Below are positions 8,642 through 18,055 of a stretch of 64,000 bases of DNA, in pieces. The position numbers were made by a program, and so were the translations under genes. Below the pieces are notes generated by a model. It was not told the origin of the DNA and made no database searches. It saw nothing but the letters and a program-made list of their open reading frames with translations. The stretch is from Candidatus Persebacteraceae bacterium Df01 (GTDB lineage Bacteria > Pseudomonadota > Gammaproteobacteria > Tethybacterales > Persebacteraceae). Position 1 is the first letter of the stretch. Every line of letters starts with the position of its first letter. The DNA lies in the NCBI GenBank assembly GCA_030386295.1, contig JANQAO010000001.1, forward strand, positions 509,546 through 573,545. The letters run 5' to 3'.

Positions 8642-9886
8642 ATGTCAAGCGGTGTGTGGATGGCACATTATAATGATTGCATGTTATTGACTGGCAAAGA
8701 CCGTGTGGCGGTAATTATCGCTGTCGGTGCATTTTTTATCTGCGTTACGATGGGAGTGCGACAGAGCTTTGGCTTGTATCTCCCCATTTATACGGAAACG
8801 TTAGGTATCGGTCGCGATACTTTTTCGTTGGCTATCGGACTGCAAAACATCATGTGGGGTATCGCTTCACCTTTTTTTGGCGCTTTGGCCGATCGCCGCG
8901 GGCCGACAATTGCTGTTACGTTGGGCGGTGTTTTGTTTACGCTGGGAATGCTGCTTATGGCGATGGCAGGCGGCGGCGGAACGCTGACACTGGCACAAAT
9001 ATTTGTGGGGCTTGGCGTCGCTGGCGCCGGGTTTTCGGTAGTGCTGGGCACAGTGGGCAAGATTGTTCCTCCCAAACGCCGCGCTTTTTCGTTAGCCATT
9101 GTGACCGCCGCCGGCTCATTCGGCCAATTCGTCATTGTGCCGCTCGCGCAAATGGTTATTGCTGCACTGGGCGCACGTTCTAGTTTGCTGATATTAGGCG
9201 GGGTTTCATTTTTAATAATATTGTGCGCGCCTTTGTTCAAATTGCCTACTACGGTGCCGCGAACGCAAACATCGATATCAAGTTGGACGGTATTGGCTTA
9301 CGCACTGCGTTCGCATAGTTATGTGTTGCTGCTAACCGGTTTTTTTGTCTGTGGTTTTCAAGTGGTGTTCGTGGCCACACACTTGCCGGCGTACGCCGCC
9401 GATGCTGGCTTGTCACCAGCGTCGGCGGTAACGGCACTGGCTTTTATCGGTCTTTTTAATATTATAGGTACATTAACATGCGGCTGGCTTGGTGATCGCA
9501 TCGCCAAAAAAGATGTATTAGCGATTTTTTATTTACTACGCGCGGCAGTAATCGCCGGGTTTCTCATCGTACCGTTGACGCCGTTTTCCTTGATGGTGTT
9601 TGGTGCGGCCATTGGTTTTTTGTGGTTGGGGACGGTGCCACTTACCAGTGGGTTGGTGGCGGTTATGTTTGGCGCCCGTCATTTATCTATGCTCTACGGG
9701 TTTGTTTTTTTCTCTCACCAGGTGGGATCGTTTTGCGGTGCTTGGCTAGGCGGACTTTTTTACGATTGGCTGGGCGGCTATGATGTGGTGTGGTATTTAT
9801 CTATCGCGTTGGGCGTCCTTGCGGCGATTTTGCATTATCCCATTCGTGAGCGTGCTGATGCGGCGTTTTTCAGCCAATTTGCTTGA
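8642..9886 (+). CDS. Major facilitator superfamily transporter
   Basis: Inner-membrane secondary transporter with about 12 predicted transmembrane helices in 414 residues. The loop between helices 2 and 3 carries the MFS signature GALADRRGP. The matching loop after helix 8 is GWLGDRIAKKD. Overall character is closest to the oxalate/formate or monocarboxylate branch (FGLYLPIYTETLGIGRDTFSLA), but the substrate cannot be read from sequence. ATG at 8642 is used; ATGs at 8660 and 8681 are alternatives that still keep helix 1. It diverges from mmsA by 50 nt, so carriage of a mmsA-pathway substrate is possible but unsupported. Confidence 0.85.
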   Translation: MSSGVWMAHYNDCMLLTGKDRVAVIIAVGAFFICVTMGVRQSFGLYLPIYTETLGIGRDTFSLAIGLQNIMWGIASPFFGALADRRGPTIAVTLGGVLFTLGMLLMAMAGGGGTLTLAQIFVGLGVAGAGFSVVLGTVGKIVPPKRRAFSLAIVTAAGSFGQFVIVPLAQMVIAALGARSSLLILGGVSFLIILCAPLFKLPTTVPRTQTSISSWTVLAYALRSHSYVLLLTGFFVCGFQVVFVATHLPAYAADAGLSPASAVTALAFIGLFNIIGTLTCGWLGDRIAKKDVLAIFYLLRAAVIAGFLIVPLTPFSLMVFGAAIGFLWLGTVPLTSGLVAVMFGARHLSMLYGFVFFSHQVGSFCGAWLGGLFYDWLGGYDVVWYLSIALGVLAAILHYPIRERADAAFFSQFA

Positions 9887-10070
9887 CTACGCTATGATAA
9901 ATTATATTGTTATTGAACAAAGTAGAATGGCAATTGTGATTAGTAATATCTTTTAAGTATTGTCGTTTTCATCAGATATTAATAATATCAATGCTAGCAA
10001 AAGAGAGTAAGAAAAAACCGTGAATAGAGCGATAAATTTTTTTGTGGCGAGTACAGTCTGACTACGAACT
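9887..10070. other. AT-rich intergenic region with a small palindrome
   Basis: 184 nt between the MFS gene and the FAD oxidase gene. No gene or RNA is recognised. A perfect inverted repeat GATATT-AAT-AATATC at 9975-9989 could be an operator or chance in AT-rich DNA. Confidence 0.4.
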
Positions 10071-11483
10071 GTGGCGCACGACGGGTTTTTTGAGCAGTTG
10101 CATAATGCCTGCGGTGGGCAATTAACCGTTGGTGATGATATTAATCCGCGTTACTTGCGCGATTTTCTAAACCAGCGTGAGGGGCGTGCCTTGGCTGTTG
10201 TTCGCCCGCGTACAACGACGGAAGTCGCTGCTATAGTTCGGTTGTGCCATAACACGCAAACACCGGTTGTGCCGCAAGGTGGTAATACCGGCTATCGTGC
10301 TGGCGCCACGCCTGACGATAGCGGTCATGCCGTCGTTTTGTCGCTGGAAAATATGAACGCCGTTCGCGATATTAACTCCGCAGCAAGCTCCATCACGGTG
10401 GAAGCGGGTTGTATTTTGGCTAATGTGCAGCGCGTTGCTGAAGAAGCCGGATTATTTTTTTCACTGCAACTAGGTGCCGCTGGGAGCTGTCATATTGGCG
10501 GTAATTTAGCTACTAACGCTGGTGGGCTTAATGTTTTGCGCTACGGTAGTGCTCGCGAATTATGTTTGGGTGTGGAAGCCGTATTGCCGTCGGGTGAAGT
10601 TATGAATTTGCTTTCCAGTTTGCGCAAAGACAATACTGGTTATGATTTGAAAAATTTATTAATTGGCTCTGAAGGGACGCTGGGAGTTATCACTGCTGCC
10701 ACGCTCAAATTATTTCCTCGCCTCGTTGATCGCGCCACAGCTTACGCCATTGTGCCGGATGTTAAGGCCGCGTTAAAAGTGCTTGATTTGTGCCAGAAGA
10801 TTACTGGCGGTCACGTGGAAAGTTTTGAATTAATGCCGGAAATTTTGTTTAAGTTATTACAAAAAAATATGCCAGATGTTCCCTTGCCTTTTTCTGTGTT
10901 ACCGCCGCTCGCAGTGCTTGTGGAAGTAGCCGCAGAGGAATCGGCAAGCCTGTCGTTGCAAGAGGCGTTGGCAGAGGCATTGGCATGTGGACTCATCACA
11001 GATGCGGCATTGGCATCATCTGAAGCACAGCGACAACAATTTTGGGCAGTACGCGAATTATCGCCAGAAGCAACCAAACGTGAAGGCAGCTGGAGTAAGC
11101 TGGATGTGTCGCTGCCGGCAGATAATTTGGCAGATTTTATTGATGCTGTGAACCATCTCATTGTCGATGATGTGGCAGGACAATACATCGTCGCTTTTGG
11201 TCACGCAGGTGACGGCAACTTGCATTTGTCATTACGTCCGCGTGGGCAAGCACCGGAAAAAAATCCGGCATTGGTAGCGATGCTGGAAGAGCAAATTTTG
11301 GATGCAGTATACGAAAGGGGGGGGTCGTTTAGTGCTGAACACGGTATTGGTCAAACAAAATTAGCGGCGATGAAACGCTATAAAAACACTACCGCACTTA
11401 CCGCTATGCGGGCGATTAAAAAAGCACTGGACCCGAACAATATTATGAATCCGGGTAAGATGATTGACGTAACGTCAAATTAA
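10071..11483 (+). CDS. GlcD/D-2-hydroxyacid dehydrogenase-type FAD-binding oxidase
   Basis: Flavoprotein oxidising a 2-hydroxyacid such as glycolate, D-lactate or D-2-hydroxyglutarate. The N-terminal PCMH-type FAD domain has VVPQGGNTGYRAGA and GGNLATNAGGLNVLRYG, then LIGSEGTLGVITAATLKL (to about residue 215). The C-terminal FAD-oxidase domain has the metal/substrate histidine motifs FGHAGDGNLHLS and SAEHGIGQTK and ends with DPNNIMNPGKM. The 470 residues match family length. The start is GTG at 10071. The closest known group is the D-2-hydroxyglutarate dehydrogenase-like GlcD set. glcE/glcF partners are not adjacent; a glcE-like gene sits at the far end of the window. Confidence 0.87.
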   Translation: MAHDGFFEQLHNACGGQLTVGDDINPRYLRDFLNQREGRALAVVRPRTTTEVAAIVRLCHNTQTPVVPQGGNTGYRAGATPDDSGHAVVLSLENMNAVRDINSAASSITVEAGCILANVQRVAEEAGLFFSLQLGAAGSCHIGGNLATNAGGLNVLRYGSARELCLGVEAVLPSGEVMNLLSSLRKDNTGYDLKNLLIGSEGTLGVITAATLKLFPRLVDRATAYAIVPDVKAALKVLDLCQKITGGHVESFELMPEILFKLLQKNMPDVPLPFSVLPPLAVLVEVAAEESASLSLQEALAEALACGLITDAALASSEAQRQQFWAVRELSPEATKREGSWSKLDVSLPADNLADFIDAVNHLIVDDVAGQYIVAFGHAGDGNLHLSLRPRGQAPEKNPALVAMLEEQILDAVYERGGSFSAEHGIGQTKLAAMKRYKNTTALTAMRAIKKALDPNNIMNPGKMIDVTSN

Positions 11484-11628
11484 TTCACAATTGCTCACAG
11501 TTAATTTTTATGAATAGGGTTTTTAATAATTCATTGGGTTGTCGTTATTTTCTTGCCAACTTTGATCTCCCTTACAAGAAAATGCACTACAACCTATCAT
11601 CTATAATCAACCTTTTTTTATTCTAATA

Positions 11629-13596
11629 ATGACCGACAACTTTCACTCCCTCGCCAATTGTATTCGTTTTTTGTCTATGGACGCCGTTCAGCGTGCCAAT
11701 TGTGGTCATCCCGGCATGCCGATGGGAATGGCTGACACGGCTACTGTACTGTTTTCAAATTTTCTTAAGTTCGACGCCGCCGCACCAGACTGGCCTGACC
11801 GCGACCGTTTTGTGCTGTCTGCTGGACACGGATCTATGTTGCTGTATTCGTTGTTGTACTTAACTGGTTATCCACAAATGGATATGGCGCAAATTAAAAA
11901 TTTTCGCCAATGGGGCAGCCTCACTCCCGGGCATCCCGAATACGGTCATACTCCCGGTGTGGAAACTACTACCGGTCCTTTGGGACAAGGACTTGCTACC
12001 GCCGTTGGTTTGGCTTTGGCTGAACATATTGAGCGTTCGCGGTTTGGCAGCGAATTGGTTGACCACCGCACCTATGTCATTGCCGGTGATGGCTGTTTGA
12101 GTGAAGGTATTAGCCACGAAGCTGCCTCGTTAGCCGGCCATTTGCGGTTGCACAAGCTTATTGTGTTGTTTGATGATAATGGTATTACCATTGATGGTGA
12201 CACAAGTTTGTCGGTGTCGGATGACCAACTCAAACGCTTTGCCGCCTATGGCTGGAAAACGTTGGCAGTGGATGGTCATGATTCGGTAGCGGTTCGCGAA
12301 GCGTTGAGGCAGGCACAAGACAGTGACCGTCCCACGCTCATCGCTTGCAAAACGGTTATTGGTTTTGGCGCGCCCAACAAGCGAGGCACCAGCGCCACAC
12401 ACGGGGCACCACTGGGAGAGGATGAAATTGCTGCGGCGAGGAAGGAATTGGACTGGCCGCATGCGCCGTTTGTGATTCCGCAGAAATTACTTGACGAATG
12501 GCGATGCATTGGTGCTCGCGGTGCGAAGGAGCATGATGCATGGCAGCAACGCTTGCAAACGGCGACTGATGATACGCGTCAGCAGTGGCAAAAACTTAGA
12601 GAAAAAAATCATGACACCGAAATTAATCAAGCCATCAGTGGGTTAAAAGAAGAACTCACCAAAGAAGCGCCAGCTATAGCTACACGCAAAGCTGGTGAGC
12701 GTACGCTTTCCACATTGGCCGGCGTAGTGGAAGGATTTATCGGCGGCTCTGCTGACCTTACTGGTTCCAACAACACCAAAGTTGGTGGTCAGCAAACTGT
12801 TACCGCACAACAAGGTGGTGCTTATCTGTACTATGGAGTGCGCGAACACGCTATGGCGGCGGCAATGAACGGCATGGCACTGCATGGTCTTACACCTTAC
12901 GGTGGAACTTTTTTGGTGTTTTCTGATTATTGCCGTCCGGCGATGCGGCTGTCAGCTTTGATGAATTTGCAAGTGATTTATGTGATGACTCACGATTCTA
13001 TCGGTCTTGGCGAAGATGGCCCCACTCACCAGCCGGTAGAGCACTTGTCTTCACTGCGCGCAATCCCCAATTTGCATGTTTACCGCCCCGCAGACGCGAT
13101 GGAAACGGCAGAATGTTGGGAAGCCGCCTTATTGAATAAACATACCCCTTCAGTCATTGCGTTGTCGCGGCAAAGCACTCCGGCATTGCCACCGCGCACG
13201 GTGGATGAAAATTTATGTTTGCGCGGTGCTTATGTGATTGATGAGCCAGTTCGACGAGATGTTACATTGTTGGCGACTGGTACCGAAGTGGTACTGGCGC
13301 TGGCGACAGCACAAAGATTGGAGATAGATGGCATTATTGCAGCGGTTGTGTCAGTGCCTTGTTGGGAGCATTTTGAGCAACAACCGGTAGACTATCGACA
13401 AGCTGTGTTGGGTGTTGCGCCACGCTTTGCAGTAGAAGCCGCATCTCCTCACGGTTGGGAGCGTTACGCGCCAGCAGAACACATTATTGCGCTACCACAC
13501 TTTGGTGCTTCGGCAAAAGCCGAAACATTGTACGAGCGCTTCGGCTTCAGTGTAGCGACACTCGTGACGGCTATCAAAAGCGCACTAACGAAATAA
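11629..13596 (+). CDS. tkt: Transketolase
   Basis: Thiamine-diphosphate enzyme of the non-oxidative pentose phosphate pathway. The 655 residues cover all three domains: the ThDP-binding region with GHPGMPMGMAD near residue 25 and the GDGCLSEGISHEA cofactor motif near residue 150, the pyrimidine-binding domain with YGVREHAMAAAMNGMALHG and THDSIGLGEDGPTHQPVEH, and the C-terminal domain. ATG at 11629 gives the normal N-terminus. A DMT transporter gene follows after 14 nt, so co-transcription is likely. The usual neighbours gap and pgk are absent. Confidence 0.97.
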   Translation: MTDNFHSLANCIRFLSMDAVQRANCGHPGMPMGMADTATVLFSNFLKFDAAAPDWPDRDRFVLSAGHGSMLLYSLLYLTGYPQMDMAQIKNFRQWGSLTPGHPEYGHTPGVETTTGPLGQGLATAVGLALAEHIERSRFGSELVDHRTYVIAGDGCLSEGISHEAASLAGHLRLHKLIVLFDDNGITIDGDTSLSVSDDQLKRFAAYGWKTLAVDGHDSVAVREALRQAQDSDRPTLIACKTVIGFGAPNKRGTSATHGAPLGEDEIAAARKELDWPHAPFVIPQKLLDEWRCIGARGAKEHDAWQQRLQTATDDTRQQWQKLREKNHDTEINQAISGLKEELTKEAPAIATRKAGERTLSTLAGVVEGFIGGSADLTGSNNTKVGGQQTVTAQQGGAYLYYGVREHAMAAAMNGMALHGLTPYGGTFLVFSDYCRPAMRLSALMNLQVIYVMTHDSIGLGEDGPTHQPVEHLSSLRAIPNLHVYRPADAMETAECWEAALLNKHTPSVIALSRQSTPALPPRTVDENLCLRGAYVIDEPVRRDVTLLATGTEVVLALATAQRLEIDGIIAAVVSVPCWEHFEQQPVDYRQAVLGVAPRFAVEAASPHGWERYAPAEHIIALPHFGASAKAETLYERFGFSVATLVTAIKSALTK

Positions 13597-13610
13597 TTTT
13601 CCGCCGCCGT

Positions 13611-14462
13611 ATGCAATCATTGTGGGTTGTCTTTGCGGCGCTGTTGTTTGGTGTGATGGGGAGTGGCGTCAAATTTGGCGCTGAATATTTCAGCACTGTG
13701 GAATTGGTATTTTACCGTTCGGTCATTGGTTGTTTGTTTTGCCTCTGCATTGTCGGCACGCGGTACAAAATATTAGTGACGAGTAATTTGCGCGTTCATT
13801 TTTGGCGTAGTATCACCGGTTTTTTTTCGCTGTTATTATTTTTTTATGCGTTGCCACGCCTAAATTTGCCCACCGTTATGGCTATGCTACAAACGGCACC
13901 ACTGTTTCTTGCTGTACTGACTGCGGTTTTTTTGCGCGAACGTATTAGTTTGCCACTGTTTGTCACTCTGCTCGTAAGCTTTATTGGGATGCTGGTGGTG
14001 TTACGACCAGGGGTGGGGACTAGTGAATTACTTGCCGGTGGCGCCAGCATTGGGGCCGGTCTAATGGCTGGTTGTGCTTATTTTAATGTGCGCCGACTGG
14101 GTGTGCTCAATGAGGGTGGTGTGCGTACGGTATTTTATTTCACAGCGTTTTCCACAGTGTTGTCGGTATTGTTAATTGTCGGTTACGGTAGCTTTTCGCC
14201 GCTTACCGGAAGCGGCATATTTTGGCTCCTTCTTATTGGTGTTAGTGCTACCGGCGGCCAGTTGGCGGTTACTCGTGGATTACAGCGCGGTCATACTCCA
14301 GTGGCTTCAGCATTGCTGTATAGCAGTATTATTTTTGCTGGGATGTTTGATTATTTAATATGGGATGCTGTGCCTGATGCTTTTTCATGGCTGGGCATTG
14401 CGCTTATCAGCGGTAGCGGTATTGCTGCGTTGTATCTCAATATCAAACGCCAGCAAGCATGA
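13611..14462 (+). CDS. DMT-superfamily (EamA) transporter
   Basis: Ten-helix drug/metabolite-type inner-membrane transporter made of two EamA repeats of five helices each. The first repeat is about residues 1-130 with the FYRSVIGCLFCL and RLNLPTVMAMLQTAPLFLAV helices. The second repeat has GATGGQLAV-type and SALLYSSIIFAG segments. ATG at 13611 lies 14 nt after the tkt stop and gives 283 residues, the usual size. The frame is open upstream into tkt, but that portion lacks membrane character. Substrate unknown. Confidence 0.85.
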   Translation: MQSLWVVFAALLFGVMGSGVKFGAEYFSTVELVFYRSVIGCLFCLCIVGTRYKILVTSNLRVHFWRSITGFFSLLLFFYALPRLNLPTVMAMLQTAPLFLAVLTAVFLRERISLPLFVTLLVSFIGMLVVLRPGVGTSELLAGGASIGAGLMAGCAYFNVRRLGVLNEGGVRTVFYFTAFSTVLSVLLIVGYGSFSPLTGSGIFWLLLIGVSATGGQLAVTRGLQRGHTPVASALLYSSIIFAGMFDYLIWDAVPDAFSWLGIALISGSGIAALYLNIKRQQA

Positions 14463-14533
14463 TTGCTAGAAATAAGGTGGCAAGTTCAATATCATTACAA
14501 GCAACTTTGAAAACCAGCAAAAACGCTTAATTT

Positions 14534-15448
14534 ATGTCCCTTATAATGTCAATAATGGCACAGACAGAAAAATCGTTGGCGGACTTTGTTGGCAATACGC
14601 CGTTGGTGGTGTTGTCGCGGTTGGGGCGGCAAAACAATAATCGTATTTTTTTGAAATTAGAGGGAAACAACCCCGCCGGTTCCGTTAAAGACCGTCCGGC
14701 GACCAATATGATTATTAATGCGCTACGGCGCGGCGATATCCGCCCTGGTGACCAGTTGGTGGAAGCCACTAGCGGCAATACTGGTATTGCGCTTGCTATG
14801 GCTGCCGCCGTATTGGGCTGTCGAATGACGCTGATTATGCCTGCCAATCAGACGGAAGAGCGTAAGCAAGCCATGCGCGCTTACGGAGCTGAATTAATTC
14901 TTGTGAGCAAAGAAGAAGGTATAGAGGGCGCTCGTGACATGGCGCAAGAAATGATGGCGCGTGGCGAAGGTTTTTTATTAAACCAATTTGCCAATCCCGA
15001 CAATCCAGATGCGCACTACAGGGGCACGGCGCCTGAAATATGGCGCGATACTGGCGGGCGCATTACCCATTTTGTTTCTAGCATGGGTACGACTGGTTCC
15101 ATTATGGGTTGCGCTCGTTTTTTTAAAGAGCAAAGTCCATCAGTGCAAATTATTGGTGTGCAACCCGCGGAGGGCGCGCAAATACCGGGCATTCGCAAAT
15201 GGTCAGAAGCTTATTTGCCTAAAATATATGACGCGCGACGGGTAGATCGCATTATCCAAGTCACGCAACCAAATGCCGAGACTACGATGCGGAGAGTGGC
15301 ACGTGAAGAGGGGGTGTTCTGCGGTGTGTCATCGGGTGGTGCTTTGTGGGCGGCGCTCCAACTGGCCGATGAATTGCAAAATGCTTGTATTGTTTCTATC
15401 GCTTGTGATCGCGGTGACCGTTATTTGTCTTCAGGAGTCTTCACATGA
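14534..15448 (+). CDS. cysM: Cysteine synthase B (O-acetylserine sulfhydrylase)
   Basis: PLP enzyme replacing the acetyl group of O-acetylserine with sulfide or thiosulfate. The PLP lysine is Lys52 in EGNNPAGSVKDRP. The phosphate-binding loop is TSGNTGIALA, with a second glycine loop at MGTTGSIMG. CysM-type features are the NPAGSVKDR spelling and the short C-terminus ending DRYLSSGVF. ATG at 14534 is annotated; ATG at 14555 gives an N-terminus (MAQTEKSLADFVGNTPL) closer to relatives and lies 7 nt after a TATAAT hexamer. The stop overlaps the next gene by 4 nt (ATGA). Confidence 0.94.
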   Translation: MSLIMSIMAQTEKSLADFVGNTPLVVLSRLGRQNNNRIFLKLEGNNPAGSVKDRPATNMIINALRRGDIRPGDQLVEATSGNTGIALAMAAAVLGCRMTLIMPANQTEERKQAMRAYGAELILVSKEEGIEGARDMAQEMMARGEGFLLNQFANPDNPDAHYRGTAPEIWRDTGGRITHFVSSMGTTGSIMGCARFFKEQSPSVQIIGVQPAEGAQIPGIRKWSEAYLPKIYDARRVDRIIQVTQPNAETTMRRVAREEGVFCGVSSGGALWAALQLADELQNACIVSIACDRGDRYLSSGVFT

Positions 15449-16239
15449 ACGCACCTATTTTGGCATTTGATATTGAAACTATTCCCGATGTAAAAATGCT
15501 TCGTTGTATGCATGACTTTGCTGATGAAATTGACGATACAGAAGTGGTGCAAATGGCTCAGCGATTGCAACGGCAAGAAAAAGACAGCGATTTTTTTCCG
15601 CTCCCTCTGCATCAAGTGGCTGTAATTTCATGCATGTTGCGTCGTTTTGACACGGATGATGAAGCATTAAAAATATTTTCCCTCACCGCTCCAGAATATG
15701 ACGAGGCTAGTGCGATAGAGATGTTTTTTAAAATTATTGAAAAATATACGCCGCAATTAGTATCGTGGAACGGTGGTGGGTTTGACTTGCCAGTGTTGAA
15801 CTATCGTGCCATGCAGCATGGCATTGTCGCTCGCAGTTACTGGTGTACGCGCGGATTAGATGCTGGAGGTGATAAATTTCGTTGGAATAATTACACTTCT
15901 CGTTATCACGAGCGCCATTTGGATTTGATGGATGTGTTGGGCATGTATCAACCGCGCGGCTGGGCGCAACTGGATACTGTGGCACAACTGTGTGGGCTGC
16001 CCGGAAAAATCGGTGTGGGTGGTGCTGGCGTTTGGGGCGCATGGCAAAATGGCAGACAAGATGATGTACGTGATTATTGTGAAAATGACGCATTACTTAC
16101 GTATTTGTTATATTTGCGCTTTCAATGTTTTCGCGGTGAGAATACGGACGTCAACGCTGAAGAAAAACGAGTGCGTGCTCATTTACAACAAGACAAAGAG
16201 CGCTGGCAAGAATTTTTGTCGCAGTGGTCTGACAATTAA
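15445..16239 (+). CDS. Predicted 3'-5' exonuclease (DEDDy, PolB-exonuclease-like)
   Basis: Standalone nuclease domain related to the proofreading domain of family-B polymerases. The 264 residues hold Exo I FDIETIPD (Asp9, Glu11), Exo II SWNGGGFDLPVL near residue 108, HLDLMD near residue 155 and the Exo III Y-x(3)-D motif YCENDALLTYL near residue 210. These are the four acidic residues of the DEDDy class. It is translationally coupled to cysM by ATGA at 15445, and the rhomboid gene follows within 8 nt. The family is widespread in proteobacteria; its exact repair role is not established. Confidence 0.88.
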   Translation: MNAPILAFDIETIPDVKMLRCMHDFADEIDDTEVVQMAQRLQRQEKDSDFFPLPLHQVAVISCMLRRFDTDDEALKIFSLTAPEYDEASAIEMFFKIIEKYTPQLVSWNGGGFDLPVLNYRAMQHGIVARSYWCTRGLDAGGDKFRWNNYTSRYHERHLDLMDVLGMYQPRGWAQLDTVAQLCGLPGKIGVGGAGVWGAWQNGRQDDVRDYCENDALLTYLLYLRFQCFRGENTDVNAEEKRVRAHLQQDKERWQEFLSQWSDN

Positions 16240-16246
16240 TTACTTC

Positions 16247-16846
16247 GTGCGTCGCTGGTTAATTCGTGGTTATTGGCCAATATATGGCATTGCTGCGCTT
16301 TCTTTTGTTGGCTGGTTGTTTTTTTCCAGTGCCGACAATGCTGCGTTGCATTTTGTTTTTGCTAGCCAGTGGTCTCCACAATATTTTGCGCTCACACCTT
16401 TTATGCACGCGAGTTTCATTCACGTGCTGTTTAACACACTGGCGCTGCATTTTATCGGTGGTCAGTTACTGTTGCCGATTTTAAAAACGCGGCGGTTCGT
16501 GCAATTATTTGTTTTAGCAGCATTGGCTGGTAATGTCGCCAACAGTTTGCTGAGTGCGAGCCCGGCGGTAGGTATCAGCGCTGCCGTGCTAGGGATGCTG
16601 GCTTGCGCACTGTATTCGTATGGGCGCGTGCCCGTCAAGCTGTTGTTGATTCATGACTTGTTGCGCTTGCGCCCGTTTCCGTTGTGGACAATAGCGACAT
16701 TTCTCGTCGCACTAGATATAGTCGGCATTGTATTTGGCTGGGGCTTTTTTGCGCATTGGGCGCATTTGGCTGGTTTTGCTGTGGGTGGAGCGTTTGGCTG
16801 GGTGATTTTTAGAAAACCACAAAAGCGGCGTTATACGGTACATTGA
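16247..16846 (+). CDS. Rhomboid-family intramembrane serine protease
   Basis: Six-helix inner-membrane protease or rhombosortase-like protein. It has the loop/helix-2 motif HASFIHVLFNTLALHFIGG (the HxxxxHxxxN pattern of GlpG-type rhomboids). The catalytic serine is Ser111 in GISAAVLGM and the catalytic histidine is His173 in HWAHLAGFAVGG, followed by the last helix. GTG at 16247 gives 199 residues starting just before helix 1. The open frame extends back into the exonuclease gene, but that part is its antiphase shadow. No Shine-Dalgarno sequence is clear, so expression may rely on coupling to the upstream stop at 16239. Confidence 0.85.
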   Translation: MRRWLIRGYWPIYGIAALSFVGWLFFSSADNAALHFVFASQWSPQYFALTPFMHASFIHVLFNTLALHFIGGQLLLPILKTRRFVQLFVLAALAGNVANSLLSASPAVGISAAVLGMLACALYSYGRVPVKLLLIHDLLRLRPFPLWTIATFLVALDIVGIVFGWGFFAHWAHLAGFAVGGAFGWVIFRKPQKRRYTVH

Positions 16847-16969
16847 TACTGATTGCTAGAAAAAAATAAATATTTTTTTGGGCATAAAAAATATTTACTA
16901 ATGTGGTCAGTATAAGCAGTGTTTTATTTTTTGGTGCATCAGCAATGACGACTTTATAATAGATTAACT

Positions 16970-18022
16970 ATGGCTTTTTTAGAAGTTAATCACATAGACC
17001 ACGCTTACGGTAGTAAAACCGTGGGGCTAGGGGGTGTGTCGCTACAAGTAGAAGAGGGGCAAATTGGCTGCCTGATGGGGCCTTCCGGTTCTGGTAAAAC
17101 CACTGTTTTGTCGTGTATTGCCGGTTTAGAACCCATTCGTGCTGGTAGTATTGTTATCAATAGTCGCCAACTTAGTGTAGCCGACAAAACCACACCGCCT
17201 GAAAAACGTCGTATTGGTATGGTATTTCAAGATTTTGCGCTGTTTCCGCATTTGACGGTTGCCGGCAACATTCGCTTTGGTATGACCAAAAATGGCAGAA
17301 CCGACACGCTTAATGAATTGTGTGAACTGTGCGGACTGGAGTCATTATGCGAGGCGTATCCGCATGAGTTATCTGGAGGCGAACAGCAGCGCGCTGCATT
17401 GGCTCGGGCATTGGCGGCGGAGCCTGATGTGTTGCTTATGGACGAACCTTTTTCTCGGCTAGATGAAGTGTTGCGGGAGCGGTTGGCCAAGCAGGTGCGG
17501 AGCATATTAAAGTCGCGTCGCCTAACGACATTGATGGTCACACACAGTCAACATGAGGCTTTTTTGATAGCCGATGTGGGTGGTGTGATTAACCAAGGCG
17601 TTGTTTGCCAGTGGGATGATATTTATAATTTGTATCGTCGTCCGCAATGTGCTTTTGTTGCTGAGTTTGTAGGCGATGGTTCATTATTACGAGGTGTGCT
17701 TGCCGCCGACGGTGGTGTGGATATGGAGATGGGACATTTGCAGGGCAACACCGATGGCGAACGTATTGGTTGTTTTTTGAGTGCTCCGGGAGATGCCGTG
17801 CAGGTGTTGTTGCGTCCTGACGATATCCGGCTGGATGAGTCTGGTATGTCGGCACAAGTGGAAGAGCGTGCTTTTCGCGGACCGACAACCCTGTATGCGC
17901 TACGCCTACAAAGCGGTGGACGGGTGTTATCGGAATGGCCTTCGCATTTTAATTTTCATCTGGGCGATAACGTGTCAGTGCGCGCTCAAGTCAAAGATTT
18001 GGTGCTATTTCCGGCAGCATAG
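16970..18022 (+). CDS. ABC transporter ATP-binding protein, iron(III)/FbpC type
   Basis: ATPase subunit of an importer. The 350 residues carry Walker A GPSGSGKTT near residue 37, Q-loop VFQDFALFPHLTV, signature LSGGEQQRAALARA, Walker B VLLMDEPFSRLDE and H-loop VTHSQHEAF. A C-terminal regulatory TOBE-like domain with VQVLLRPDDIRL follows from about residue 265. Domain layout and spelling fit the FbpC/AfuC iron(III) or related anion-coordinated metal group. No permease or binding-protein gene lies next to it, so the partner must be encoded elsewhere, or it is an orphan. An AT-rich 123-nt leader precedes ATG 16970. Confidence 0.85.
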   Translation: MAFLEVNHIDHAYGSKTVGLGGVSLQVEEGQIGCLMGPSGSGKTTVLSCIAGLEPIRAGSIVINSRQLSVADKTTPPEKRRIGMVFQDFALFPHLTVAGNIRFGMTKNGRTDTLNELCELCGLESLCEAYPHELSGGEQQRAALARALAAEPDVLLMDEPFSRLDEVLRERLAKQVRSILKSRRLTTLMVTHSQHEAFLIADVGGVINQGVVCQWDDIYNLYRRPQCAFVAEFVGDGSLLRGVLAADGGVDMEMGHLQGNTDGERIGCFLSAPGDAVQVLLRPDDIRLDESGMSAQVEERAFRGPTTLYALRLQSGGRVLSEWPSHFNFHLGDNVSVRAQVKDLVLFPAA

Positions 18023-18055
18023 CAGTTATTATTAAAATTAATTAGAAAGAGCACA

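Noticed and set aside
9975-9989. Operator palindrome GATATT-AAT-AATATC
   Set aside because: Short, AT-only core in AT-rich DNA with no neighbouring regulator gene; kept only as a note in the intergenic entry.
13455-13610. N-terminal extension of the DMT transporter into tkt
   Set aside because: The extension lacks membrane character and lies in another frame of tkt; ATG 13611 gives the normal transporter length.
15932-16246. N-terminal extension of the rhomboid protein into the exonuclease gene
   Set aside because: Cys/Arg-rich sequence without family character; the first rhomboid helix begins just after GTG 16247.
18023-18055. Manganese riboswitch upstream of the TerC gene
   Set aside because: Only 33 nt separate it from the previous gene, too short for the aptamer, and no yybP-ykoY core was seen.
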